In this document: piece by piece, positions 8,585-17,836 of the stretch
Position numbering within the stretch: the first letter of the stretch is position 1
How the letters are laid out: each line of letters starts with the position of its first letter
Origin: Paenibacillus tuaregi
Lineage (GTDB): Bacteria; Bacillota; Bacilli; Paenibacillales; Paenibacillaceae
DNA length: 64,000 nucleotides
Reading direction: 5' to 3'
Assembly: GCF_900086655.1 (NCBI RefSeq)
Contig: NZ_LT575476.1
Location: 3,506,826-3,570,825, forward strand
The notes under the pieces: model-generated
Database searches by the model: none
What the model saw: the letters and a program-made list of their open reading frames with translations, nothing else
What the model was told of the DNA's origin: nothing
Translations under genes and position numbers: made by a program

Positions 8585-9250
8585 TTATAGGGGAGGAATG
8601 ATCCGAGCCCCAGCGACATGGGGGAACTGGGCCACCTGCTGCCCGATCAGGTCATCCATAGGCTGGTCGGTCTCAATCATTAACAAGGCTTCCTGGCCTT
8701 TGCCCTTGCGGGACATCTGCATGCGCCCGATGTTGATCTGGTGATCGGCCAGTACCTGAGCCACGGAGGCAATCATGCCAAAGTGATCTTCGTGGAACAC
8801 CAGCAGAGTCCAGCTGTCTCCTGTAAGATTAACTTCAAAACCACCGGCTTCCTTGATCTCGATTTTGCCGCCGCCGATCGAGATGCCTTTGATCTCCAAG
8901 CTGCCTTGATCATCCTCCAGGATCACCCGGGCAGTGTTGGGATGCTCCTCCGGATCATCTGCAGTCGTAATGACAATATCCAGGTTCGTGTCCTTGGCCA
9001 GGATAAGCGCATCTTTGATTCGTGGATCAAAGGTGTCGAACAGCTGGACCCCGCCCGCGAGGGCCACGTCAGTCCCATGGCCTCTGTACGTTCCTGCAAA
9101 CGAGCCGTACAATATGAACTCCGCTCTGGCGGGCGGGCGGCCAAACAACAGACGGGCCATTCGGCCAATCCGCGCCGCCCCGGCAGTATGTGAACTGGAA
9201 GGGCCAATCATGGCGGGGCCGATAATATCAAACACCGATTTAAATTTCAT
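8585..9250 (-). CDS. sdaAB: L-serine dehydratase, iron-sulfur type, beta subunit
   Basis: The protein has 221 residues from ATG 9250; TTG at 9256 is an alternative. The N-terminus MKFKSVFDIIGPAMIGPSS and SSHTAGAARIGRM are characteristic of SdaAB. The C-terminal 75 residues form an ACT domain (LLVFHEDHFGMIASVAQVL), which in relatives binds an amino acid effector. It overlaps the end of the DapA-like gene by 11 nt and precedes the alpha subunit, so both subunits are made from one coupled message. All expected motifs are present. Confidence 0.92.
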   Translation of the reverse strand: MKFKSVFDIIGPAMIGPSSSHTAGAARIGRMARLLFGRPPARAEFILYGSFAGTYRGHGTDVALAGGVQLFDTFDPRIKDALILAKDTNLDIVITTADDPEEHPNTARVILEDDQGSLEIKGISIGGGKIEIKEAGGFEVNLTGDSWTLLVFHEDHFGMIASVAQVLADHQINIGRMQMSRKGKGQEALLMIETDQPMDDLIGQQVAQFPHVAGARIIPPL

Positions 9251-10319
9251 CGCCAAGCCATTCCTTCAGATGCCCCTTGACGAAAGCATCGTCGTTAAGA
9301 TCAGGGTACTGCCGGTACACCCGGTCAATCTCCTCCATTTGTCCTGGCGAGAGCTCTTCCTCTGGATTCAGGCACCATCGGCCTTCCAGAAGCCCCTGTC
9401 TTCGCAGAACTTCATGAATTCCCGGGATACAGCCGTGAAATCCATGGGAGGGGTCGAACAAAGCCGCATTCACATCCGTAATCTGTGCTCCCCGGGTCAG
9501 CAGCTCCGCCGGAATATCCGCTCCGCTCTCGCGCAGCTGGATAATCTCTTCCAATAGCTCAACCGCGGTCTTGGTCCATACCGCCCAATGTCCGAGCAGA
9601 CCGCCGACGATCTTCTTCTCATACACCGTCCCGTCTTCCGTGAAGCGGAAGGTAGTCAGCAAATCCGCAACGATATTGTCATCGTTCCCCGTATAGAGGG
9701 CGATCTCATCTTTGCGGCTGGATGACATTACGGCCCTGACCACATCCAGCGTCTGGTATCGGTTGAAAGGAGCCATTTTGATTCCCTGGACCCCAGGAAT
9801 CTCCGCAAGCTCTCTCCAGAAGGAATAACTTAGCGGCCTTCCTCCGACAGCCGGCTGCAAGTAAAAACCAAACACCGGAATGATATCAGCGATAGCCTCG
9901 GCTCTCCTCAGCAGCTCACTTTCACTGTAATCCTGAAGTCCCCCAGTGCTTACCAGCCCTAAGTTATAATTGTATTTGGCTGCAAGCTCCGCTTCCCTCA
10001 GCGCCTGGTCAGTCGGGCCGCAGATTCCGGCCACCTTGATCAGCGGACGGTTCAGCCGCGCAGCCTCAACCTCGTCAGCTGCAAGCCGCAGCACGGTCTC
10101 CAGCAGCCCAACGGATGGATCGCGGATTTCAAACTGGGTTGTATGCACGGCGACCGCGATTCCACCTGCCCCCGAGCCCAAATAATACCGGGTCAAGGCC
10201 CGCTGTCTGCGTTCATCCAGCTTCCGGTCCGCATTCAAGGCCAGCGGGTGAGCGGGAATTGCGGTTCCCCGATGCAGCAGGCGGTGTACAGACGGTTCGA
10301 GTTCACGCACGCCAGCCAT
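9240..10319 (-). CDS. dihydrodipicolinate synthase family aldolase/lyase
   Basis: The 359-residue protein starts at ATG 10319, overlapping the stop of the upstream gene as TGATG; an upstream extension would run back into that gene. It is a DapA-superfamily TIM barrel. The Schiff-base lysine is probably that in GIKMAPFNRYQTLD, and the glyoxylate-type loop resembles LYTGNDDNIV. Members cleave or form 2-oxo acids, for example KDG-type aldolases. It is longer than typical DapA (about 290 residues). The context suggests it splits a 2-keto-3-deoxy acid derived from the lyase product. True lysine biosynthesis is unlikely in this operon. Confidence 0.82.
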   Translation of the reverse strand: MAGVRELEPSVHRLLHRGTAIPAHPLALNADRKLDERRQRALTRYYLGSGAGGIAVAVHTTQFEIRDPSVGLLETVLRLAADEVEAARLNRPLIKVAGICGPTDQALREAELAAKYNYNLGLVSTGGLQDYSESELLRRAEAIADIIPVFGFYLQPAVGGRPLSYSFWRELAEIPGVQGIKMAPFNRYQTLDVVRAVMSSSRKDEIALYTGNDDNIVADLLTTFRFTEDGTVYEKKIVGGLLGHWAVWTKTAVELLEEIIQLRESGADIPAELLTRGAQITDVNAALFDPSHGFHGCIPGIHEVLRRQGLLEGRWCLNPEEELSPGQMEEIDRVYRQYPDLNDDAFVKGHLKEWLGDEI

Positions 10320-11335
10320 CAGAATGCACCTGATCTTTCCTGGAAGTGGGTCGGCTTGCCCAGCGTCTCGCCGCCATGTTCCACCCATTCAAGCGTCCAC
10401 TCAATCATCTGCCGCAGGGAAACCCTTGGATATCCGAATAATTTATGCGCTTTGGACGCATTGCTCAGCAGAGCGGTATCTTTCTCTACACCCGTAAAGA
10501 CAGGTGTCTTCCCGAGCCCTTCCCCGAATCTCTCCGCAAGCCAGCGGATGGAAACGGTTTCAGGACCGGTTACATTAAGAGTAACTGCAGGAGAATCACT
10601 GATCAGCAAGGAACGGATCGCCATTTCATTGGCATCCCCCTGCCAAATTACATTCACCTGACCCATATTCAAATCCACAGGGCGGCCTTCATTCACCGCG
10701 CTTGCGACCTCCAGCAGAATTCCATAACGCAGATCAATTGCATAGTTCAGGCGGAAATTCACTACCGGTGTGCCGTTCTCCCTGGAGAAGTATTCAAACA
10801 CCCTTTCCCGGCCCAAGCAGGACTGCGCATATTCGCCTATTGGCCCTGCCGGATGCTCCTCAGATGCCCCTCCAAGAGATATAGGGGTAAGGGGGTAGAC
10901 ATTGCCTGAGGAGAAAGATACGATTCTCGAATTACGGTACTTCTCAGCCACCCGGCCGGGCAGATAAGCATTCATGGCCCAGGTGAAATATTCTTTTCCC
11001 GTAGTTCCAAATTTGTTCCCCGCCATATAAATAACATTAGGTATATCTGGAAGCGCATTCAGAGCTTTGTCATTGAGCAGATCCGCCTGCAAAGTTTCAA
11101 TTCCTGCCTGTTCCAATTCCTGTTGAAGAGATCCTGAAGAAAATCTGGACACTCCAATGATTCTCTTCTTCACCCCGGCAGCTTCGGCTCCCCGCTTGGC
11201 TAACTTCGCCAGACTGGGTCCCATTTTACCGCCAACACCAAGCACGAGAATATCTCCATCCAACCGGGCCAGATCTGCGGCCAATTCAGCAGACGGTTCG
11301 CTTAAGCGCTTCTCCAATTCGGGTACTGTTCTCAC
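10319..11335 (-). CDS. NAD-dependent epimerase/dehydratase (extended SDR) with altered active site
   Basis: The protein has about 338 residues. GTG at 11335 is the preferred start because GAGGTG lies 7 nt upstream; TTG at 11341 would overlap that site. The Rossmann fold begins ILVLGVGGKMGPSLA. The strand VSFSSGNVYPLTP resembles the extended-SDR serine region, and EYAQSCLGRERVFEY occupies the YxxxK position. The expected lysine is cysteine here. It is the first gene of the coupled block with the DapA-like gene, serine dehydratase and heparinase. Its role may be sugar epimerisation or dehydration, but the missing lysine makes the chemistry uncertain. Confidence 0.8.
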   Translation of the reverse strand: MRTVPELEKRLSEPSAELAADLARLDGDILVLGVGGKMGPSLAKLAKRGAEAAGVKKRIIGVSRFSSGSLQQELEQAGIETLQADLLNDKALNALPDIPNVIYMAGNKFGTTGKEYFTWAMNAYLPGRVAEKYRNSRIVSFSSGNVYPLTPISLGGASEEHPAGPIGEYAQSCLGRERVFEYFSRENGTPVVNFRLNYAIDLRYGILLEVASAVNEGRPVDLNMGQVNVIWQGDANEMAIRSLLISDSPAVTLNVTGPETVSIRWLAERFGEGLGKTPVFTGVEKDTALLSNASKAHKLFGYPRVSLRQMIEWTLEWVEHGGETLGKPTHFQERSGAF

Positions 11336-11404
11336 TACCAATCACCTCATCTGATCTTAAAGTCGGCTGAGCTGGTCTTTCTAACCCCCATAGTAGGGGG
11401 CAGG

Positions 11405-11430
11405 CATTTAAAAGACAACGACTTTAAATG
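11405..11430. promoter_or_regulatory. palindrome upstream of SDR-led operon
   Basis: CATTTAAA at 11405-11412 and TTTAAATG at 11423-11430 form a perfect 8-bp inverted repeat with a 10-nt spacer, about 70 bp before the first gene of the operon. It has the layout of a dimeric-repressor operator. No regulator gene is adjacent. Confidence 0.4.
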
Positions 11431-11482
11431 GTCCGAAATTGAGGTGGGATATTTATACATCTCATTTCATACGATTACACAC

Positions 11483-11524
11483 AAAAAAAGAACGTCCCCA
11501 AAGTACCAGTTTTGGCAGACGTTC
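11483..11524 (-). terminator. rho-independent terminator of VOC gene
   Basis: Read on the minus strand, GAACGTC pairs with GACGTTC and the inner CCAAA with TTTGG, followed by seven T. It ends the message of the VOC gene and insulates the downstream sugar operon. Confidence 0.85.
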
Positions 11525-11543
11525 TACTCATTTTTAAATAGGG

Positions 11544-11984
11544 TTAAATTGAGATCATGGCACCGCTTTCGTCAAAGAGGGCTGAAGGGTTCCAAGAAAC
11601 CTCCCACACATGATTCTCCGGATCGGCAAAATACGCGGTTCGGCCGCCCCACGACGCTTCATGCGGACTGCGCAGAACCTTGGCTCCTGCACTCGCGGCT
11701 TGTTCCATCACCTGATCAACTTCTTCTGGCTCTTCGACATGAATGGCGAGCACCATACCGCCGAAGCTCCGCCCTGGCCCTGTCTGCGCAGCAGCCTCAA
11801 GCCCGGCATCTCGTATCAATTCTTCCTGCGGGATTAGGGACAATAGGACTCCCGCAGTAGTAAACACACTGATCTGATCATTGCTTGCCGGCGTTTCTTC
11901 CCAGCCGAGTGAACGGTAGAAGGCTCTGAGCTCCGGCATGGATAATGCTCCCAAAGTCACTAGGGTGACGCGCTGCGGTACCAT
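11544..11984 (-). CDS. VOC (glyoxalase/bleomycin resistance fold) family protein
   Basis: The 146-residue protein starts at ATG 11984, behind GGGAGGG at 7 nt; a longer frame reaching 12020 lacks a ribosome site. It holds paired beta-alpha-beta-beta-beta modules. LRAFYRSLGWEE marks the first helix, and AYFADPENHVWEVSWNP is the C-terminal strand with the usual metal-ligand glutamate position. Family members include glyoxalases, dioxygenases and antibiotic-binding proteins, so no activity can be assigned. It is monocistronic, with its own terminator. Confidence 0.85.
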   Translation of the reverse strand: MVPQRVTLVTLGALSMPELRAFYRSLGWEETPASNDQISVFTTAGVLLSLIPQEELIRDAGLEAAAQTGPGRSFGGMVLAIHVEEPEEVDQVMEQAASAGAKVLRSPHEASWGGRTAYFADPENHVWEVSWNPSALFDESGAMISI

Positions 11985-12576
11985 ACAATATCCCTCCCTA
12001 AAAGTTGTATCATTTATCATACCTCTAACAAACTGAAATATCTATAGAGTTCCTGTCTAATTTTGTTTAAGCGGACACCTGTTTATTTACCTTTGGTAAA
12101 TTTTTTTGCTCTCCGCCCTTATTTCAATGGACCCTTGCCAAGGTCCTGTGGAACTATGAATCTAGTTTAAAATGATACCTCCCCCCTAAATTCCCTATTC
12201 AAAGCTGCAAGAAAAGTGTCCAACCAAGTTCGTATAAAAAAGGGACTTTGGTAGGTTGAGCCCGCCGTTTCGAGCCAGAGAGTCCGAGTATTCGACTTCT
12301 TTTGAGCATAAATCTTAAATTCTCCCCTTATCTGCTTCCATAAATAACATAGTTAACCAGTAGGATTCGGTTTCTGTCAAAAATATGTAAACTCTTTATA
12401 TCTTAACTAGCCATTCATATACCAGGCACCCGCGAAATATGCCCAGATTTCTTCCTTATCCAGCGTACGCGGATAAGCTCTCCAGAGAAAATCTGTGCCC
12501 TTCATTCAGCGTTATACCTGGCCGTATGTCTGCCTTGTAAATTTACAAGAATTCAATTCAAGAAGGAGGAAACCCA
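11985..12576. other. 592-nt region between VOC gene and protease gene
   Basis: I see no gene here. Notable items are a short stem with T-run at 12085-12107 (ATTTACC, loop TTT, GGTAAAT, then six T), readable as a weak plus-strand terminator, and the palindrome at 12534-12549 just before the protease ribosome site. The stretch 12180-12530 has no open frame with a ribosome site and no motif I can name. It should contain the promoters of both divergent genes. Confidence 0.45.
12534..12549. promoter_or_regulatory. perfect 16-bp palindrome before subtilase gene
   Basis: CTTGTAAATTTACAAG is exactly self-complementary and ends 11 nt before the AAGGAGG of the protease gene. It may be an operator or an mRNA 5' hairpin. 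Confidence 0.5.
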
Positions 12577-15500
12577 TTGAAATCCCATTCACGTCAGCAA
12601 TGGTTAGTCGGAATTCTTAGCGCATCGCTCATTCTTGGCTTGGCTTCCCCTGGAGCGGCTCTCGCGGCACCTGAACAGAAGCCTCAGCTCACGTCCAACT
12701 CCAAAGTACACTCTAGGCTTAATCCTAAACTGAATCTGCCGCAGTCGAAGGTGGAGGTCTCTCTTAAGGCAGCTGAAGCCTCAGACCTTGCTCCCCGCAA
12801 TTTTGTGCCCTCCAGTGACAGCAGCAGCCTGACGACGGTCATCGTTCAATTGGAGAACGAACCGATTAAGGTCTATGAGAAGCAGTCCCCTGGAGCCAGT
12901 CTCACCGATCATGCCAGCCGGGTTCGGGTGGAACATAACAAGTTCAAGACCGCCGCCCAGGCGTACCGCAATCTGACGATCAAACGTGAATATTCCAAAG
13001 CATTCAACGGGTACTCCGTTCAACTCCCTGGCAATCAGGTGGATAGCCTGCTCAAGCTTCCTGGCGTCAAGGCGGTATATCCGAATCTGGAATATCACGC
13101 GCTTCCGGATGAGTCAACCGGAGAAGTGGGACCACTTCTTGATAACAGTGTTCCCCACACGGGAGCTCCCGTCTGGTGGGATGCGGGTTACAAAGGCAAA
13201 GGCGTTAAAGTCGCCGTCATAGACACAGGTATCGATTATAACCACCCAAGCATTAAAGGAGCCTATAAAGGCGGATATGACTTCGTTGACAATGACAAGG
13301 ACCCGTTTGAAACCAAACCGGACCCTACTAAGCCTCCAAGGGACGGCAAACCTTATGAAACCCAGCACGGGACCCATGTTGCCGGCACTATTGTGGGCCG
13401 CGGGAATCCTTCGGACCCAAGCGGCAAGGAAGGCTGGGCAAGAGGTGTGGCTCCTGAAGCGGATCTGTATGTCTACCGGGTGCTCGGACCTTACGGCAGC
13501 GGAACAAGTGAGAATGTCATCGCTGCTGTCGAAGAAGCTGTGGCAGACGGAAATGATGTGCTGAACCTGTCGCTAGGCTCAGACTATAACAACCAATATA
13601 CAGCGGATACAATCGCTCTTGATAATGCGGTCAAAGCAGGTGTCGAAGTTGCCGTGGCCAACGGCAATGACGGACCCGGAGACGCAACTGTAGGCAGCCC
13701 TGGCGGCTCGCAGCTGGCGATTTCCGTTGGCGCTTCTACACCGCCTTTGGATACTCCAATCTTCAAGTCCGATGAATTGAGCGATCTGTACGCCTACCTT
13801 ACCACTTATTCGCCAGAGCTTACGGATACCAAAGAGGGCTGGGAGGTTGTTCCCGCAGGCCTTGGCAAGCCGTCGGATTATGACGGGATTGATGTCAAAG
13901 GCAAAATCGCGCTTGTGTCCCGCGGTGACATCTCGTTCCATGATAAGGCGGTCAATGCCAAAGCCGCAGGTGCGGCCGGTCTCATTATATACAATAATGT
14001 CCCTGGCGAGATCCAGGCCACACTAGGCAATCCTGGTGAATATGTGCCAACTTATACGATCATTCAAGCAGATGGATTGAAGCTGAAAGAAAAGGCTTCG
14101 AAATCAGGCTATCGTGTCCACATCGGCTCCGTCAGAGAACAGGATCTGCTTGCCGATTTCAGCTCACGTGGACCTGCCCTGCCGGATTATACCATTAAGC
14201 CGGATATCACTGCACCAGGCGTAGCTATTACTTCTTCCGTGCCTTCCTGGAACGGCGATTACAGCAAAGCTTATGAATCCTTACAAGGCACCAGCATGGC
14301 TTCCCCGCATGTTGCCGGCGCCGCTGCACTCTTGATCGAACGCTCCAAGTCCGAACGCAAAGAGAAGCATCTTGATCCTGAACAGATCAAGGCCCTGTTG
14401 ACGAACAATGCCGTACAGATCCACGATCGTTCAGGCACGCCATACCCTGTTCAGCTTCAAGGGGCTGGACGAATAGACCTGGCTAATGCTCTCTCTGCTG
14501 AAGCCATCGCTTCCGTTAAAGAAACGCTCCCTATTGATCTGCAGGGCTCGTCCACCCGGGATTATCAGACCGGCAGTCTGTCTTTCGGACAGCGGGCAGC
14601 AGGTGTGTCGGTAACCAAGGAGATTACACTGAAGAACATTGCCGGAACCAAACAAACATATGATGTGCAGGTGAAATGGAACGGGCAAGGCAATAATGCA
14701 CCTACCCTTGTGTCGGCTAAGCAGCAGGTTACTTTACAGCCCGGCCAGAATCAGACCACCTTCACCGTGAAGCTTGATATTCCGAAAGGAACACCGGAAG
14801 GCCAATTCGAAGGACAAGTACTTCTGGTGAAGCAAGGTGATGGTCATACTCTGCGTCTTCCGGCAAGTGTATATGTAGGCGAGTCCTACAAGGTTGACGA
14901 AATCACAAATATAGGTTTCTCTAACGACATTTTCTCACCAAATGGGGATTATCTGGCAGACGCAACGGATGTTTCCTTTGACGTTACGTTCCCGGTCAAG
15001 GACTTCGACCTCATAGTCCGCAGTGATAAAGAAGGCGATCAGGGGATTCTTTATAACGGCCTTCATGAGAAGCCCGTCCATAACCCTGATACCTATAAAA
15101 TCATAGATTGGGATGCCAAGGTCACCGCCCAAGGCAAGGAAAAGACGCTGCGGGACGGCTTGTACTGGCTGACTCCTGTGATCCATGATTCAAATTCCCG
15201 TTTGGAAAAGCAAAGCTCCCCGTTTGTCGTTGACCGGGAAGCTCCAAAAGCCGCTGTGAACAAGCCGGGGCTGGTCATCCACGATGATGGCAAGACAGGA
15301 ACGATCTCTGGGCAAATTCTCGGTGATACTCTGCTCGATGTGCTGCCGAATGTGAAATATTCGGAAGTCATCGGCGTGGCCGTCCTGGCCACCGATCCGG
15401 AAGGCCACTATAATCAATACGATGGAGTTATCGGGGATGACGGACGCTTCAGCGTGGAGGTGCCTGTCTATGAAGGTGGCAACAACACCTATGAAGTCTA

Positions 15501-16368
15501 TGCATACGATGCTGCTTCAAACGGTCTCTTGACACCATTTGAAATCGTCAAGCAAGAACAGCAGCAACCAGCTACCCTGTACGCAGACCCTGCAGTCCAG
15601 GAAGTGAAGACAAATACCAGCTTCAACGTTGGAATCAAATTCTCAACTACTGCAAGCGCCAATGGGGCTTCCTTCAGCGTGATTTACCCGGATAATCTGA
15701 AGCTGGGCGAGGTCAAGCTGGACCCTGCCACATTCCCGGATGTACAGGATGCTGTCGTCAAGCAGGAGATTGTGAATACACCCGCTGGTGGGAAACAGCT
15801 CAACTACTCTGTAACTTTAAATAAGGGCACCTTTACGGGAACGGGCCAACTGGCAGCTTTGAGCTTCCAATCGCCTGTGGCGGGTGATTACAAGGTTAAA
15901 CTTGATTCTGCTGTAATTAAGACTCCAACTGGGCAAGTTCCGGTTCAGGGCTTAAACAGCGTCCAGGTCGTTGTCAAGCCGGGCACTCCAGACCCCGGCA
16001 ATCCTGAAGGCACTTTCTTCCTGGATTCTGAGGATTACTCCCTGCTTGTAGGTGAGGAATTCGAGACCGTAGCGCTGTTCAAGGATAAGAATGGCAAGAT
16101 CACCAATGTGACTTCAGATACAGTATATACTTCCAAGAATCCAAAAGTAGTCACCATTAAGCCGGATGGAAGCCTGGTAGGCGTAAGTAAAGGCGTGACT
16201 CAAATTACCGCGGTTTACCAAGGCCATACCTTTACCGCCAATGTGATTGTGGTCAAGCCGTATACGAAGCCAGCGGACAACGTATCCGGGCAAGATAATC
16301 CCCAGCCGGATACTGCAGAGTCCACTCCGGGAACGAACGATGCCAAGCAGCAGCCTTCAGCCAATTAA
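12577..16368 (+). CDS. secreted S8 family serine peptidase (subtilase), multidomain
   Basis: The 1263-residue protein starts at TTG 12577, seven nt after AAGGAGG. A signal peptide ends near ALAA (residue 31), followed by an I9-type propeptide to about 170. The catalytic triad is Asp216 (VAVIDTGIDYNHP), His267 (HGTHVAGT) and Ser573 (GTSMASPHVAG). A protease-associated insert (about 395-520) splits the catalytic domain, as in Vpr-type enzymes. Later come an Fn3-like domain (about 660-770), a cohesin-like domain (about 1010-1130) and a Big2-type domain (about 1155-1230). The Pro/Asn-rich tail lacks an LPXTG or SLH anchor. It probably degrades extracellular protein and is monocistronic. Confidence 0.93.
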   Translation: MKSHSRQQWLVGILSASLILGLASPGAALAAPEQKPQLTSNSKVHSRLNPKLNLPQSKVEVSLKAAEASDLAPRNFVPSSDSSSLTTVIVQLENEPIKVYEKQSPGASLTDHASRVRVEHNKFKTAAQAYRNLTIKREYSKAFNGYSVQLPGNQVDSLLKLPGVKAVYPNLEYHALPDESTGEVGPLLDNSVPHTGAPVWWDAGYKGKGVKVAVIDTGIDYNHPSIKGAYKGGYDFVDNDKDPFETKPDPTKPPRDGKPYETQHGTHVAGTIVGRGNPSDPSGKEGWARGVAPEADLYVYRVLGPYGSGTSENVIAAVEEAVADGNDVLNLSLGSDYNNQYTADTIALDNAVKAGVEVAVANGNDGPGDATVGSPGGSQLAISVGASTPPLDTPIFKSDELSDLYAYLTTYSPELTDTKEGWEVVPAGLGKPSDYDGIDVKGKIALVSRGDISFHDKAVNAKAAGAAGLIIYNNVPGEIQATLGNPGEYVPTYTIIQADGLKLKEKASKSGYRVHIGSVREQDLLADFSSRGPALPDYTIKPDITAPGVAITSSVPSWNGDYSKAYESLQGTSMASPHVAGAAALLIERSKSERKEKHLDPEQIKALLTNNAVQIHDRSGTPYPVQLQGAGRIDLANALSAEAIASVKETLPIDLQGSSTRDYQTGSLSFGQRAAGVSVTKEITLKNIAGTKQTYDVQVKWNGQGNNAPTLVSAKQQVTLQPGQNQTTFTVKLDIPKGTPEGQFEGQVLLVKQGDGHTLRLPASVYVGESYKVDEITNIGFSNDIFSPNGDYLADATDVSFDVTFPVKDFDLIVRSDKEGDQGILYNGLHEKPVHNPDTYKIIDWDAKVTAQGKEKTLRDGLYWLTPVIHDSNSRLEKQSSPFVVDREAPKAAVNKPGLVIHDDGKTGTISGQILGDTLLDVLPNVKYSEVIGVAVLATDPEGHYNQYDGVIGDDGRFSVEVPVYEGGNNTYEVYAYDAASNGLLTPFEIVKQEQQQPATLYADPAVQEVKTNTSFNVGIKFSTTASANGASFSVIYPDNLKLGEVKLDPATFPDVQDAVVKQEIVNTPAGGKQLNYSVTLNKGTFTGTGQLAALSFQSPVAGDYKVKLDSAVIKTPTGQVPVQGLNSVQVVVKPGTPDPGNPEGTFFLDSEDYSLLVGEEFETVALFKDKNGKITNVTSDTVYTSKNPKVVTIKPDGSLVGVSKGVTQITAVYQGHTFTANVIVVKPYTKPADNVSGQDNPQPDTAESTPGTNDAKQQPSAN

Positions 16369-16431
16369 CAGAAGACTGAAACCAATGAAATTTTGTATAT
16401 AACATCCCGCATGATATTATCTCATAACAAA

Positions 16432-16484
16432 ATTAAGGGGGCTGTCCCTAAGCCGCAAATGGCTCAAGGGATAGTCCCCTTAAT
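16432..16484. terminator. long hairpin between convergent protease and MOSC genes
   Basis: ATTAAGGGG, CTGTCCCT and AGCC pair with GGCT, AAGGGATAG and CCCCTTAAT in a stem of more than 20 bp. The minus-strand side is followed by TTTTG and the plus-strand side by no clear T-run. It probably terminates both convergent genes. Confidence 0.7.
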
Positions 16485-16560
16485 CATTTATGTAGGAAAT
16501 TAATGATTTCCGTATCCAGGTTAGCACGCGTCCCATCGATACCACAACAAAGCTGGAATT

Positions 16561-17208
16561 TTAATCTTTGAGCCGCTTGGCCAAGGAATCACGCCACGAA
16601 TCTGCCAGAATCTCGAGATCAACCAGCCGCTTAGCTCCTTCAAGATCCAACTTGTCATGCAGCGTAATGCGGTTAACCTCTGCAATGGTAATCCCGGCAT
16701 CATGACGCTGTAGTCGTACCAAAGCTTCTCCTGCCGATACCATCCCCTGTTTCAAAACGCGAAGATAGAATCCGGTATACCCCGTGTTTGTCACCTTAAG
16801 AGTAAACTGGGGAATATTATATCTGGCTGAAATCTTATAACAGGGTCTTCGCGGCTGGCTAACCTGCACCACAGCCTCCCCCCACTGGAAGGTATCTCCG
16901 ATGCATACCTGCTCCTCAGTCAGACCTTTGACAGTTAAGTTCTCACCGAAGGCCCCGAGCGGCAGATCAATATCGAATTCCTTCTCCCAGAATGGGTAAT
17001 GGTCAAAAGAATAAACACAAAGCGCTTTGTCCACTCCCCCATGGAAAACCAGATCCGCCTGTTCATCCCCCTGTAAATTCAGCTCGGACAAGAACAGTTC
17101 TTCCTTCGTCGGCTGCTTGACAATTGCCGAGTTCGCAGGTTTGGAGTGGTTCATGAGCGGCTGTACCTTGCCGGTATTCACGGACACAATTTCAAATTGC
17201 TGATTCAC
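16561..17208 (-). CDS. MOSC domain-containing protein (YiiM-like)
   Basis: The 215-residue protein starts at GTG 17208, six nt after GAGGAGG; the longer frame to 17265 lacks such a site. The MOSC core is visible as DKALCVYSFDHYPFWE, GAFGENLTVKGLTEEQVCIGD split by short gaps, and SQPRRPCYKIS with the conserved cysteine. MOSC proteins bind or transfer sulfur to molybdenum cofactor or act as N-hydroxylated-compound reductases. The C-terminal 60 residues resemble the YiiM three-alpha domain. It follows the ECF sigma gene by 80 nt and may have its own promoter. Confidence 0.87.
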   Translation of the reverse strand: MNQQFEIVSVNTGKVQPLMNHSKPANSAIVKQPTKEELFLSELNLQGDEQADLVFHGGVDKALCVYSFDHYPFWEKEFDIDLPLGAFGENLTVKGLTEEQVCIGDTFQWGEAVVQVSQPRRPCYKISARYNIPQFTLKVTNTGYTGFYLRVLKQGMVSAGEALVRLQRHDAGITIAEVNRITLHDKLDLEGAKRLVDLEILADSWRDSLAKRLKD

Positions 17209-17288
17209 CCATATCCTCCTCTCAACTACATAAATCAACTTAGCTTGGTTCATTAAATTATACACGTTAAGAAGGACATGCGAAATCT

Positions 17289-17813
17289 TTAGATTGCATC
17301 CGAATATAGACTCTGAAATACATTCTGATTATGCTGCTCTTTACGAAGTTTTTGCCGGGCACGATAGAGTAGGATTTTGAATCTCGATAATCCAATGCCC
17401 ATCATATCGGCCGATTCCTGATAAGAGAAGCCTTTGAAGTCATAGAGAAGAACGGATTGTCTCTGAACTTCCGTCAAAGAGCACAGCATTTCACATACGG
17501 CTTCATGTTTCTCTTTTTTGATAAAACTCGTCTCCGGTGTCTCCACCTCAGGCAGATCATTGAAATATTCTGTATCGAAATACTGAAGACGACTCTCTTT
17601 GCGCATCTTGTCAATGAATACCCGGTAGGCTACTCTTAACAGCCAGGGCCTTACTCTTTCCGCGTGTTCCGGTTTCAAATGAACATAGGCTCTTGCAAAG
17701 GTCTCCTGCATCAAGTCCTCTGCCAAATGATGATTCTTGCCCAGGTACAGCAAATACCGGTAAACATCCTTCTTGTAGTCTCTATATATTTTCTCGAATT
17801 GAATACAGTCCAT
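17289..17813 (-). CDS. ECF-type RNA polymerase sigma factor
   Basis: The 174-residue protein has region 2 near the N-terminus (HLAEDLMQETFARAYVHL, RPWLLRVAYRVFIDKMRK) and region 4 as SVLLYDFKGFSYQESADMMGIGLSRFKILLYRARQKLR. It is a compact ECF sigma without a C-terminal extension. The ATG at 17813 follows AGGGGAGAG, 23 nt after the carboxypeptidase stop, so the two are co-transcribed. No anti-sigma gene or membrane protein with a zinc-binding motif lies next to it. It may direct a cell-envelope stress regulon; this is inferred from its partner. Confidence 0.9.
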   Translation of the reverse strand: MDCIQFEKIYRDYKKDVYRYLLYLGKNHHLAEDLMQETFARAYVHLKPEHAERVRPWLLRVAYRVFIDKMRKESRLQYFDTEYFNDLPEVETPETSFIKKEKHEAVCEMLCSLTEVQRQSVLLYDFKGFSYQESADMMGIGLSRFKILLYRARQKLRKEQHNQNVFQSLYSDAI

Positions 17814-17836
17814 CGTTCTCTCCCCTTTTGCTTAAA

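Noticed and set aside
7829..8590. 253-codon plus-strand open frame opposite sdaAA
   Set aside because: Antisense shadow of a GC-rich gene; no ribosome site or motif.
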